Assembly (NCBI RefSeq): GCF_902459505.1
Contig: NC_047084.1
Coordinates: 311,689,963 to 311,753,962 of the forward strand
Source of the DNA: Geotrypetes seraphini
Lineage: Eukaryota > Chordata > Amphibia > Gymnophiona > Dermophiidae
Reading direction: 5' to 3'
DNA: 64,000 nucleotides
A program made the translations under genes and the position numbers. Position 1 is the stretch's first letter, and every line of letters starts with the position of its first letter. Of this stretch, positions 1 through 10,839 are shown piece after piece. The notes beneath the pieces are model-generated. The model did no database searches, had not been told where the DNA came from, and saw nothing but the letters and a program-made list of their open reading frames with translations.

Positions 1-472
1 AATACAATCGTGTTAAAGCTTACAAGGCTGAAATTCAACCCAGTTATAAAAAGATATTCTTCCACCAGATTTTAAAAAACATAATGGATTAAAAGCCAGA
101 TTCTATACATGATGCTCAAAAATGGACACTGGAAAAGAGTGATGTGAAGTGTAATTCCCACACCCGAACTATGGATGCCAGACTTGTGCCTTCTGAAACC
201 TGGTGTAAATGCTGGTACCCAAGTTGGGCATGCTAGCTAATTATTCTGCAACTTTTTAGAACATCCCTGACCTGTCTTTGCCTCTCCCATGGCCACACCT
301 CTTTTGAATTGCACGCAATGGGATTTGAGCACCAAGCATTATAGAATAGTGTGCAGCCAGATGCGCACACAAAACCTAATTGGTGCCAATTAACATCAAT
401 AATTGGTTGTCAGTAGCCAGTTATTGCTTGTTAATAGCTCATTAGCCAATCAAGTTGCAGGTGTATCTCAGG

Positions 473-2337
473 CAGGGCCGGTGATAGGAGAGGGCAAATA
501 GGGCAGCTACCCTAGGCCCCACAGCTCCAGGAGGCCCCACAGTCCGGGAATCTCTTCCCCTTGTCAGGTTATCTCTTCCCGTTGTTGGGCCATCTCCCTC
601 CCTTCCCCTCACCTTCATGGCACTTTTCCAAATCAAAGTTTTCTCTCTCAGAGGGGCCCTGATGCAGCAGCCATTCTCACTAACTGCATGCGGCTGCCCC
701 AAAGCTTCTCTTCTGATGTAACTTCCTGTTTCTGCCGGATTGCATCAGAGGAGAAACTGTGTGGCAGCTGTGTGCAACTACTGAGAACGGCTGCCACATC
801 AGGGCCCCTCTGAGAGAGAAAACTTTACTTTGGAAAAGCGTTTGCGAAAGTAAGGGGAAGGGAGGGAGATGGCTCGACAAGGGGAATTGGTTGAGTGGCG
901 CTTTAGGTTTATTGTGTGGAGAAAGTGGGGGACAGACGCTGGATGGAAGTAGGGAAGAGAGAGAGGGGAGCAGATGCTGAATGGGATAGAAAGAGGGGAG
1001 CTGACGCTGAATGGAAGTGGTAAAGAGAGAGAAAAAAGGGCACATGCTGAATTGGGGGAAGAAGATAGAGTTAGATACTGGAAGGAGTGAGGGAAAGAGG
1101 TGGCAAACTGTAGGTAGACACAATGAAAAGAGGTAAATTGAGGACTGGATAGTAAGAAGGAATTTAATCTAGACAGGCAGAAAATAAATTGAGAAGGAAT
1201 AGCAGGGAAGAAAAGGAAGGGGGAGGATAGAGAGATGCCAGATCTGAGGGGAGGAAAGGAGAAATGCTAAAATCCAGTGGGAGGGGAGAGGGAGGGAAAG
1301 ATGGAAGGAAAGAAGACAGATGCCACACCATGGGGGAGTAGAGGGAAGAAGATGGATGCAAGAACAATTGGGGGGGGGAAGGAAAGAAGGAAAAGAGAGG
1401 AAGACAGTTTCTGGAAGAGGCACAGAGACGGAAAACAGTGGATGGAAGGAAGAGAATGATGAGAAGATTAGAAAAGCAGAAACCAGACAACAAAGGTAAA
1501 AAAAAAAATTATATTTCTTTTATTTATTTTGCTTTAGGATAAAGTAGTATTATAGCTGTGTCGATAAACGTTTATAAACAGAAAATGGAAATAAGGTGAT
1601 CCTTTTTATTGGACTAATTTTAATACATTTTTGACTAATTCAGAGACCAAAACCTCCTTCCTCAGGTCAGGACTGGGATATTATAACAGCAGTATACTTT
1701 ACTGACCTGAAGAAAGAGGTTTTGACCTCTGAAAGCTAATTGAGAAATGTATTAGGCCAATGAAATGGTGGGCACTAAATTTTCTTCCCACCATGCTCCT
1801 ACCCAAATGCAAAATATAAATACTTAAATTGGGGGCTTCCCAAAGCCCTGCTGGCTGAAGATCTCTTCTAGTTTGGCGGCCACTTTTCAAGCTCTGCAGC
1901 TGTTGGCAGCTCAGACACACTGCCGTTAGCTGCAGAGCTTGGAGATTACTGGCTGCCAGACTGGAGGAGGTCTTCAACTGACAGAGTTTTGGGATCCCCA
2001 CCTGCTACAGCAAGGGAAATGGCTAATTTTTTATGGACCTGGGCTTGGGATCCCTGTGTGTTCAGTACAGAAAGAAGTGCATATCTGATTTTATTTCTCC
2101 AGTGTTGTAATACTTGCTGAGTTTAATTTATTGGGGTTCCCAGTTCAATTTCTATTTGTGTTCCTTTGGTAAAGGTCTGTCTGTGTTTTATTTGTAAAGA
2201 AGTCATTTAAAGTTGTTTTATGTATGGTAGTAATGGGAGGTGGGGATATCGGGGAGGGAGGGGGGGTGTACAGAGAGAAGAGGGGATCAGGTGCCTCCTC
2301 CTTAATTTCTGCCCCAGGATGTCTAAAACTGGCCCTG
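473..2337. mobile_element. hAT-type DNA transposon, non-autonomous, 1.87 kb
   Basis: The ends read CAGGGCCGG and CTGGCCCTG and are flanked by a perfect 8-bp duplication ATCTCAGG (465-472 and 2338-2345), the target-site length of hAT elements. No transposase frame is visible inside. The left third contains an internal inverted repeat: the stretch around 615-660 reappears inverted around 790-840. A purine-rich tract follows at about 840-1500. It lies in RRH intron 2. Confidence 0.85.
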
Positions 2338-2345
2338 ATCTCAGG

Positions 2346-3592
2346 ATCATGCCCAAATCAGGGTGCAATATCTGCAGTGTTGAAAATCACTAACTAAAGG
2401 GATTCACATAAAATTATCCCGCTAACTTTAGGACAGTGATTTTTCTGACTAGACTTATAATAATAATATTCAGTTTCTATACTGTAAGGCTGTAAAGTTC
2501 TATGCGGTTTACAATAGTTAAAAACAAAACAAAACACAATAAAAGAAGTTGAATAGTACTAAAAAAGTTAAAAGCCAATGATTAGAGACACTGAGAACTA
2601 GTTATCTAGTTAACAGATAATTGTGTGCCCAGCACGCCTATGATCCCGCCTCCTTTTAGCTGGTTATATTTTGAGCAAACAGAATTAACCAGACACAAGG
2701 TCAATGTGCAAAATATTTCAAATTGAAACTTTATTAGATTAACGTCTGACATTAACAGTCAACTATTTTGAATATCAAACCCATACACTTCAATTTGTGG
2801 CATTAGCCACAGTCTGAACAACATTTTAGTTACTACTTGAACTTAAAAATTTAAGTTTTTGCCATCTGTACTTGTTTACGCACATCTACACGTACACATA
2901 CATCGTGTGCATTTGTTAGTGTGCCTTAAAAAACTTAAGGACCCTTCTACTAAGCTGCAGTAAAAATGGCCTTAGTGCACCCTTAGGCTATTGTTATCAT
3001 TGCCGTTAAAAACAGGTAATTTTGATTTTTTAAAAAATATATGTCTGTAAGCTAATGTTAAAAAAACCAAAGTATTGTAAAGATTAATTTGAAATTGTTT
3101 CCCTTATACTTATCGATTTAAGGTATAGGGAGGGGGAATTTTATTATTACATGTTTTATATGATGATAAAATATAAGGGTGGGTGGGATGGGAAAGGGGA
3201 AGGGATATGTTTTTATGTAATATATCAATGATTGTTTGTGAGTGAGGTAGTAAATGTTAATCTGAATGAATATTTTTAACACTGAATGTAATTTTGAAAA
3301 TGAATAAAGAATATTAAAAAAACCTCAAAAAACAAAACCATTACTGCAGGAATGCTTACCACCTCCTATTTAGTAATGCAGTAATGAAGATGTACTATCT
3401 AGTTAGTGGAGACGCGTCCACTTGCTGCCCCTGACACTCCCCCCTCAAAATAAAAAAAAAAAATACCGCATGCTTATTGAGCTCAAAAGACGAAACTAAT
3501 CCATAACATTTCAGTGCAAGTTCGTGCCTAATGCAGCTTAGTAAAAGGGCTTGTAAGTGCACACCAAATTGATTTAGTACACACTAATCAAC
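2346..3592. other. non-coding intronic stretch with repeat fragments
   Basis: No coding exon is recognised here. Around 2454-2540 there is a short interspersed-repeat fragment (a 'GCGGTTTACAATAGTT'-like end) seen in related form near 41400. The rest is AT-rich and featureless to me. Confidence 0.5.
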
Positions 3593-3595
3593 TTA

Positions 3596-3782
3596 GGGCT
3601 CCTTTTACGAAGGCGCAGTAGCGGTTTAATGCACGTAATAGCGCGCGCTAAACCGCCGGCCGCGCTAGCCGCTACTGCCTCCTCTTGAGCAGGCGGTAGT
3701 TTTTTGGTTAGCACAGGGGGTTAGTGCGTGATTAAAAGTGGCGCGCGCTGAAGCCGCTAACGTGGCTTCTTAAAAGGAGCCC
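3596..3782. mobile_element. Harbinger-like MITE
   Basis: Terminal inverted repeats GGGCTCCTTTTAC and ...AAAAGGAGCCC are flanked by TTA on both sides (3593-3595 and 3783-3785). A TWA target duplication with GG-starting ends is the PIF/Harbinger signature. The interior is GC-rich and self-complementary (GCGCGCGCTAAACC-like blocks). Related copies lie at 9473 and 61872. Confidence 0.8.
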
Positions 3783-3785
3783 TTA

Positions 3786-3912
3786 GAGCTTGTTTTACAA
3801 AGCCATGCTAGCGGCTGCCGCACGGCAACAGCCCCGAAGCCTTTTGAATCTCTGTGGGCTTCGGGGCCGTTACCGCGCTGCAGCCGCTAGCGTGGCTTTG
3901 TAAAACAGGCCC
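3786..3912. mobile_element. second TTA-flanked MITE abutting the first
   Basis: Imperfect inverted ends (GAGCTTGTTTTACAAAG and CTTTGTAAAACAGGCCC) enclose a palindromic core. The left flanking TTA (3783-3785) is the same trinucleotide that closes the preceding MITE, and another TTA follows at 3913-3915. The family resembles the Harbinger-like MITEs but has a different terminal sequence. Confidence 0.65.
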
Positions 3913-4133
3913 TTAGTGTGCCTTAATTTATCAGTTAGTATGCCTTAAATCACTTTTAGTGTACATGAAAATTTCCTATTAGAGCAAATGTGTGATAGAA
4001 ATTGAAAAGACCCAGCATTCATAAAATAATTGACAAAAAAATGAAAATTAACCAAATTTTTATTGCTTGTGCATAGCTCTAAGATATGGATTTCTGGGAT
4101 TTTTCTCACCAGAAAGCACAACGAGAAAACAGA

Positions 4134-4446
4134 CTTACATAGTAAATGACTACAGATAAAGACCTGAATGGTCCATCCAGTCTGCCCATTTATTATACCC
4201 ATTAAAAATGCAAGATTAAATGAATGTCTCTTCTTTGATATTTCTGGGTCATAGATTGTAATGTCCACCTGAAGTTACTATCCAAGCTCACTCCAGCCTA
4301 TCCAACCATCCTGTTTGCAGGATATCTACCATAAAGTCTGGCCAGTAATGTCCTCATGTTCCAAGTTAGTGGAGTTCCCTCTGTTGCACTCCCCAGCTCA
4401 TCCTACACCAAATCACCACATATGGGACACAGACTGTACAAATCAG
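4134..4446 (-). mobile_element. CR1 LINE 3'-UTR fragment
   Basis: On the minus strand this matches the 3' UTR of the large CR1 copy at 45141-45430. Both share the phrase for 'GGGCAGACTGGATGGACC', the TTTATCTG block and the terminal ATTTACTATG-like end. No coding part is present. Confidence 0.7.
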
Positions 4447-4670
4447 TTAAACAGTTTAACAGTTCATAGTTTATTAAAATTTGATAAAACGCTTCTCCTG
4501 TAATACAAAGCGTTGTACATTAAAAATCAAAGCTATGCATACTACTGTTACCCCCAACCTAATCCTACCTCTGGGAACATTTCCACCAAAATGTGTGCCA
4601 TGGAACAATATGTGAGCTTTTATGTATATACAGGGTGCACAATTATCAAGAAAGTAGCTTTGAAAATCAC

Positions 4671-6083
4671 TAGAACATAAGAACATAAGAAGTTGCCTCC
4701 GCTGGGGCAGACCAGAGGTCCATCCTGCCCAGCGGTCCGCTCTCGCGGCAGCTCATCAGGCCTAATTGCCTGAGCAGTGTCCCTGACTAATTTTGTAACT
4801 GCCTCTAATCCTATCCCCAATACCTACCTCTACTTCTATCTGTACCCCTCAATCCCTTTGTCAGCTATCTCCTTCTCCTCTTTTACCACTCCCTTTCTGT
4901 CTCCATCATCCAAGGGTCCCACTTCCTCCCTTGCTGGTTGCTTCCCCTTGACGTACCTGAAGAATGATTTGAAGTTTGTTGCTTCCCCGGCCAGTCTCTC
5001 TTCATATTCTCTTTTTGCTTTCCTAACCACTCGGTGACACTCCTTTTGGTGCTTTTTGTGCTCCTTTTGGTTGTCCTCTGATTTGTCCTTTTTCCATTTT
5101 TTGAATGATGCCTTCTTGTCCCTTATCGCCCTTTTCACTGCATTTGTTATCCACACTGGGTTTTTTGTTCTATTTTTTTTGCACCCTTTCCTGAACTTGG
5201 GGACGCATAGGTTTTGTGCTTCGTGCACCGTGCCCTTGAGTAAGGTCCAGGCTTTTTCTACGGACTCCATCTTCCTTGCGGTGTCATTGAGTTTCTTTCC
5301 CACCATTTTCCTCATGGCATCATAATTCCCTTTTTTGAAGTTCAGTGCTGTCGTTGTGGTTCTTTTCACCTTTGATGATCCAATTTCTAGCCTGTACTGG
5401 ATCGTGTTGTGATCGCTGTTTCCTAGTGGGGCTAGTACCACCACCTCTTTAGCAGGTCCCCCATGTCCGGTGAAGATTAGGTCAAGAGTGGCATCTCCCC
5501 GCGTTGGTTCCGTGACGAGTTGTTCCATGAAACAGTCCCTCGTGACCTCAAGAAATTTGGTCTCCCTCATGCAGTTTGAGTGCCCTATACTCCAGTCTAT
5601 TCCCGGGTAGTTGAAGTCCCCCATCACCACCATACTTCCGCTTTTGCATACCTGCCCCAGTTCAGCCTCCAGATCCTGGTCAATTTCTTCCGTTTGTCCC
5701 GGTGGGCGATAGTACAGACCCAATTTTATGTCTGCTCCAGTTCCTCCGGATAGCTTAACCCATAGTGATTCCAAGTCATCCGCCCTTGCTGTTGTTTCCA
5801 TCCTGGTTGAATGTATGGAATCCTTTATATATAGCGCTATTCCTCCACCTTTTTTGTGTGGCCTATCTCTCCTGTAGAGTTTGAACCCTGGTAAAGCCAC
5901 ATCCCATTTATTGTCCTCAGCCCACCACGTTTCTGTGACTCCGATTATGTCAAGGCCCTTTTTGTTGGCTAAGACTTCCAACTCTCCCATTTTAGCCCTT
6001 AGGCTCCTAGCATTTGTGTATAGGCAATGTAAGTCCAGGTTATTTGCCTCTCTTGCTGGTTTTCCTCGTGGTTTGGCAACTTA
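4671..6083 (-). mobile_element. CR1 LINE with reverse transcriptase deleted (endonuclease-only derivative)
   Basis: The minus strand carries a CR1-type 3' tail (4671-4835) joined directly to the endonuclease region (4836-6083). The usual 500 or more codons of reverse transcriptase between them are missing. The left-hand tail includes the 'GATTGAGGGGTACAG' end shared with the CR1 copy at 39745. The 5' end is truncated within ORF2, because the upstream frame stays open to about 6083 (residues NARSLRAK precede the first Met). Confidence 0.85.
4836..5990 (-). CDS. CR1 apurinic-like endonuclease ORF, 384 codons, fused to the ORF2 C-terminus
   Basis: The frame encodes the exonuclease-endonuclease-phosphatase domain that nicks target DNA for CR1 retrotransposition. 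Visible motifs are GVTETWW (metal-binding Glu), GGGIALYI, GLYYRPPG, MGDFNYPGIDW and GNSDHNTI (catalytic Asp/His). A basic linker follows (about residues 205-350), then PLDDGDRKG, which normally leads into the reverse transcriptase. Here it passes after EKEIAD straight into KGIEGYR and stop, the last seven residues of a normal copy such as the one at 39745-40085. The junction shows a short GAC microhomology. The frame has no internal stop over 1.15 kb, so the copy is young or recently rearranged. The RT loss means it cannot copy itself; whether the endonuclease is ever made is unknown. Confidence 0.8.
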   Translation of the reverse strand: MGELEVLANKKGLDIIGVTETWWAEDNKWDVALPGFKLYRRDRPHKKGGGIALYIKDSIHSTRMETTARADDLESLWVKLSGGTGADIKLGLYYRPPGQTEEIDQDLEAELGQVCKSGSMVVMGDFNYPGIDWSIGHSNCMRETKFLEVTRDCFMEQLVTEPTRGDATLDLIFTGHGGPAKEVVVLAPLGNSDHNTIQYRLEIGSSKVKRTTTTALNFKKGNYDAMRKMVGKKLNDTARKMESVEKAWTLLKGTVHEAQNLCVPKFRKGCKKNRTKNPVWITNAVKRAIRDKKASFKKWKKDKSEDNQKEHKKHQKECHRVVRKAKREYEERLAGEATNFKSFFRYVKGKQPAREEVGPLDDGDRKGVVKEEKEIADKGIEGYR

Positions 6084-6109
6084 ATCCACCCTATGTCCAC
6101 TAATACCCT

Positions 6110-6262
6110 CTTTTATTAAACTACGATAGCAGTTTTCAGTGCGGGGAGCCACGCTGCTCCTGACGCTCATAGAATTCCTATGAGCATCAGAAACAGCACG
6201 AGGCATTCAGCACGACTCTCCATGCTAAAAACTGCTAGCGCAGTTTAATAAAAGGACACCTA
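6110..6262. repeat. foldback MITE
   Basis: TTTTATTAAACTACGATAGC at the left mirrors GCTAGCGCAGTTTAATAAAA at the right around a palindromic centre (CATAGAATTCCTATG). It resembles the Harbinger-like MITEs in composition, but the outer ends and target duplication are not clear. Confidence 0.6.
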
Positions 6263-6474
6263 AGTCTGTATTTTTAAGTCTGTACGTTATGTCTACACTG
6301 TAAATGCTATAATCTGAACCCCCTTTTTCTATACTGTAAATGCCATAAAGTCTGTATTTCTCACTAAAGTTTGTCCTAACCATACTATGAATGTACTTTT
6401 GTAATCCATTCTGGGCTCCTTTTGGGACTAAATAAATAAATAATAAATAAATAAAATCATCTAGCTGCAGAGTG

Positions 6475-8330
6475 TGGTCCGCGGACGTGTGTTTGAAGGG
6501 GTGGGCCCAAAGGGGCAGGACATGCCCCTTTGGAGCTCAGAGACCAAGTAGATTGCGGAAGCTTTTTCTCTTGTTGGATATGGGAAAAAGGAAAGCGAAG
6601 ACAGTATCAACTGGTCCCATTAAGGGGCCCATGGATCTTCATTATGTTTCTTTGACAACTATCGCTAATACCTAGAGAAATGGGTGAAAAAGTGGCAGAT
6701 GAAATTTAATATAGAAAAATGCAAAGTGATGCACTTGGGCAGGAAAAACAAAGAGCATGAATATAAAATGTTAGGTGTAACATTAGGCAAGAGCGAATAA
6801 GAAAGGGACCTGGGGGTACTGATAGACAGGACCCTGAAGCTGTCGGCTCAATGTGCGGTGGCAGCAAAGAAAGCAAACAGGATGCTGGGCATGATAAAGA
6901 AGGGAATCACGAGTAGATCGGCGGACATCATAATGCCGCTTTACAGAGCAATGGTCAGACCATACTTGGAATACTGTGTCCAACACTGGTCTCCCTACCT
7001 AAAGAAGGATATAACCCTGCTGGAGAGGGTGCAGAGACAAGCCACGAAGATAGTAAAAGGTGTGGAGAATTTGGACTACAAGGAACGCCTCGAAAAACTG
7101 GGTTTGTTCACCCTCGAGAAGAGAAGATTGAGGGGGGGATATGATAGAGGCTTTTAAAATACTAAAAGGTTTTGACAAAATAGAGCAAGAAGCATCGTTG
7201 TTCACATTGTCTAATGTGACTCGGATAAGAGGTCATGGTCTGAAACTGAGGGGCAACAGGCCCAAGACTAATGTCAGGAAGTTCTGTTTCACACAGCGAG
7301 TGGTGAACGCTTGGAATGCTCTCCTGGAGGAGGTTGTGAGGGAGACCACCATTCTGGGGTTCAAGGGCAAATTGGATGCACACTTTCTTGCAAATCACAT
7401 TGAAGGATACGGGTAAACAGGGTCTCCATCAGGGAGCACCTAGCTTGGCCTCTGCGCGTGCGGGTTGCCGGACTAGATCGACCTAAGGTCTGATCCGGTG
7501 AAGGCATTTCTTATGTTCTACTGATCAAGTGAGTACACTTTCACAATCTGCTTCTTTATCCTCAGGGGAATCATCACCTCCCCCTCAACCTGGAACATCG
7601 CATGAGATAAAGGAGCCATTTCCCAGGATTGGTAATGGCTTATCTTCTCAGCTAGAATTGGATCCACATTTAGGGGTCTCAGAGCAGAGTGGGGTGCCTC
7701 CCGGGTCTTTTTCTCTGGTCCCAGTTCAAATGATGTCACAATCAGAGCCGACTTTGGTGGATAAAATAGTAACTTTACAAGATATTTGGAATGTAGTTAA
7801 TCTTATAGAAATGTCTCTGCAAAATACAGTATCTAAATTATGCCAGTTTTCTTCAGATGTAACAATTAAAGTGAATCAGCAGGGAGCTCAATTGGCTACA
7901 ATTGAAAGTAGATTAGAGAAATTGGATACATCTGTACATTACATTACATTAGTGATTTCTATTCCGCCATTACCTTGCAGTTCAAGGCGGATTACATCCA
8001 AACTAAAACAAGAATTACATTCAAAATTTGAAGGAATAGAATAAGCGATGACATAAAATTTTTAAGGTAATAAAACGTTGGGTAAAGAGTTACCAATGGG
8101 AAGTAGAGGTCTTTAGGTTTCAAATATTAGAGATTCTACTTCTTTGCGTTTGAATCTGGAGAGAATGGAAAATCTACTAAGGGTTAGGAACCTTAGGTTC
8201 TTAAATCTCTCACTATTTAGCAGCATTGGAACTCCTGAAGACGTTCTTCAGTATTTATATGCTGCTAAATTAATACCTGAAAAATTTACTATCTTCCGAA
8301 AAGTCCAAGTAGAGAATGACATGTGGAAAA
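6475..8330 (+). mobile_element. L1/Tx1-type LINE ORF1 fragment, interrupted
   Basis: A second L1-type family starts here: a 5' leader, an ATG at 6580 (MGKRKAKTVSTGPIKGPMD), then interruption by CR1 (about 6673-7520). The ORF1 frame then resumes (SLSSGESSPPPQPGTSHEI, 7529 on) with a coiled-coil-like stretch (SLQNTVSKLCQFSS...SRLEKLD). Near 7940-8000 a foreign repeat piece sits inside. At 8144-8290 the RNA-binding section appears (ERMENLLRVRNLRFLN, TPEDVLQYLY). It is decayed and ends in a hAT MITE fragment. It is unlike the L1 at 50.8-60.5 kb. Confidence 0.65.
6673..7520 (+). mobile_element. CR1 LINE, 5'-truncated
   Basis: The plus strand encodes the RT thumb and C-terminal part of a CR1: [77 protein letters not shown], then a frame break to [19 protein letters not shown] and KFCFTQRVVNAWNAL. 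The tail ends 'TTCTTATGTTCTA'. There is at least one in-frame stop (after GKSE) and one frameshift near 7135. It is inserted into the L1 ORF1 fragment. Confidence 0.85.
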
Positions 8331-8450
8331 AATTTATCACCGTTCCCGCCCCATCCCCATGAGCTTGTCCCCGTCCCTGCCCAATCCCCGCGAGCTCAGT
8401 CCCCGTCCCCGCCTTGCAAACTGTCAGATCCCATCCGTACAAACCTTGAA
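8310..8450. mobile_element. hAT MITE fragment (AGAGAATGACAC family)
   Basis: AGAGAATGACATGTGG followed by ATCACCGTTCCCGCC is the left end of the same family as the elements at 15263-15544 and 34640. The right end was not found, so this looks truncated. Confidence 0.55.
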
Positions 8451-9290
8451 TAGTTATGATTTTATACTGAACTTATTTTATTAAAGTATAAAAATCGACA
8501 ATATTCTGTATAATTGTCATTTTATAAACACAAATAATACAGAGCAAGTATCAACAAAACCCATCTCCCCTCCCTTTCATAAATATCCCCTCCACTATTG
8601 TGAAAACTGAACAAACCAAATTACTACAGAATGCTATATAGAAAAATCAAGCTAACAGAATACTTCAGTCACACATGGCAGGAATAGTGTTAGGGGAGAG
8701 CAACTAGGGCAACTGCCCCCTGATCAGAGAGAGAGCCCTAAGCCAGCTGGAAGCTAAAGCACACAGCCAGTCCTTCGCCTAAAAGCTGGATTCTGTAGCC
8801 GGTGTCTGTCAAAAACAACACCGGTTACAGAATCCCCCCCCCCCCACAACAATCCAAGAAGGAGGGTGCCCAAGCCCTCCTGCCATGTCGAACCGCGATG
8901 CTTGCGGTGGAGGGGTAGGCAGGTTGCGTTTTCGGCACTTAGACGTGTCTTGGCTTGGGCTAAGTCAAAAACGTATAAGTGCCGACTAGGCAACCTGCCT
9001 AAGGTTTTGGTTATACCTGTTGTACGCCTAGGTGTAGGTCGGCCCCCTCCCGCCCACCGCCCGCCCTTTCCCCTCCTCTAAACATGCCTCTTTTCTCTCT
9101 GTGCGTCTAGAGGCAGGGGAAAGGCCTAAGTTGGTTTTACATATGTCTAAAAACCAGCTTTGGTTATGGATACTTGGACGATCAGGCATTTTGATCGTCC
9201 AAGTAGCCATTTAGGACACTTTTTAGACATTTTTTTCTTTTGATTATGCCCCTCCACGTGCGCATGCGCGCTTAGAGTTTTATTATATAG
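8451..9290. repeat. mixed repeat stretch with a partial CATAATCG-type transposon end
   Basis: No gene is seen. A short inverted pair (GGATTCTGTAGCCGGTGT and ACACCGGTTACAGAATCC, about 8789-8842) precedes a homopolymer C run near 8837. From about 8930 to 9260 the sequence matches the style of the element at 22181-23250 (AGTGCCGA, GGACGATCAG, right end GATTATGCCCCTCCA). It is probably an internally deleted relative. Confidence 0.5.
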
Positions 9291-9472
9291 GATATTTCCT
9301 CTATTTGATTTATCTTTTATTTCTATAATTTTATTATGTTTATGTAATAAATGAATAATTATAAAAAAAAAAAAAAAAAGATTCTGCAGTTTAGATCTTG
9401 CTTTTCTGGCCGAAGTACTGCAGAAACACCGATCACTATCCCTAGGTTTTCCAGATACTGCTCCGACACTTA

Positions 9473-9632
9473 GGGCTCCTTTTACTAAGGTGTGCTAGCG
9501 TTTTTAGCGCGCGCTGCCCCCCATGCTATGCGGAAAAACTAATGCCAGCTCAATAGAGGCGTTAGCATTTTTAGCGTGCGCGGCATTGCAGCGCGCGCTA
9601 AAACCACTAGCGCAGCTTAGGAAAAGGAGCCC
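9473..9632. mobile_element. Harbinger-like MITE
   Basis: Ends GGGCTCCTTTTACTAAGG and AAAAGGAGCCC are flanked by TTA (9470-9472 and 9633-9635). The interior has GCGCGCGCT blocks that can pair. Same family as 3596-3782 and 61872-62010. Confidence 0.85.
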
Positions 9633-10025
9633 TTAAAGGGCAATTCTATAAACTGGCAAATCTTGGGGTGCAAATTGGGCGCAGATCCTTGCTGTTCTGT
9701 AACACAGCGTGCATCTTTAGTGTGCACTCCTGACCCACCTATGCCCCTCCCATGATCATGCCTTCTTTTGAGTTGCGCACAATTCAATCTAGGCATCTAC
9801 TGTTACAGAATTGTGCGTAGCCAGACCGGCACCCAAATCATTGGTGTCAATTAAGTTATTGTTAATTCCAATGATCAAATCATTGCAGCCTATTAACAAA
9901 TTATTTTTGGTACCAATCTGGGTGCCCTTTATGGAATCTAGAGTTTAGTGTACACATGGGTGGGCCATGGGTGTACACATGGGTGGGCCATGGGCATATT
10001 ACCGTGAGAGGCATATAATCGATAG

Positions 10026-10406
10026 CAGTGTTCTTCAACCACCGGTCCATGGACCAGTGCCGGTCCACAGAAATTTCCTGCCATTCCACAGTCCATGTGC
10101 ATCAGGCCCAAAACAGTGTTCTTCAACCTCCGGTTCGCAGTGCGACTGATGCGGTGTTATCTTCGGGCCGGCTCCCTCTTTCTCACTGACTCAGTGCACA
10201 AAGCCACGGGCAGCGGCTCCCACGCACGTCCTGCGCCTGAACTGAAAGCCTTCTCTCTAATGTCGCAACATCAGAGGGAAGGCTTCCAGATGGCCCACGA
10301 CTTAGCTCAGTGTTCTTCAACCGCCGGTCTGCAGACCGATGCCGGTCCACAAAATAGTTCTTTTATATCTGCCTGTCCATAGGTGTAAAAAGGTTGAAGA
10401 ATACTG
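10026..10406. mobile_element. hAT MITE, composite
   Basis: CAGTGTTCTTCAAC at the left and GTTGAAGAATACTG at the right are flanked by ATCGATAG (10018-10025) and ATCTATAG (10407-10414), an 8-bp duplication with one mismatch. Two further CAGTGTTCTTCAACC heads occur inside, at about 10116 and 10309, so related copies seem to have inserted into or rearranged within it. Confidence 0.75.
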
Positions 10407-10839
10407 ATCTATAGAATGCTATCGACTGTTGCACGTTGCTATCCCCATGCACGTTGCATGGGGAACTTGGGCATACCAGCTTACACCCACCATTGGCCCT
10501 GCAGTAAGTGGGTGTGCCAAAGTTTCAGTGCACCAGGCCTTTATGTCAGTATTCTTTGAAAATCATTAGAATTGAGCTAGAAGAAAGGCTTGCCTAATTA
10601 TCATCCATTTTACTCTAAAAGTATAGATTTTGTAGAAAATGTGTGGCACAATGAACTTGATATAAAAGGAGGATCAATGAGGAGGATGGCTACGGAAATC
10701 TCAGAACTAAAACTGATGTTGTGAGTGTAGCCGCTGAGATCTTGTGAAAGTTTTAAGGTAAAGGTATTTCGAGCAAAAGAGGTACAAGTACTCAATTGTC
10801 ACACTAAAAAGTCTAACTTCACTGTGGTCAAAAGATAAT

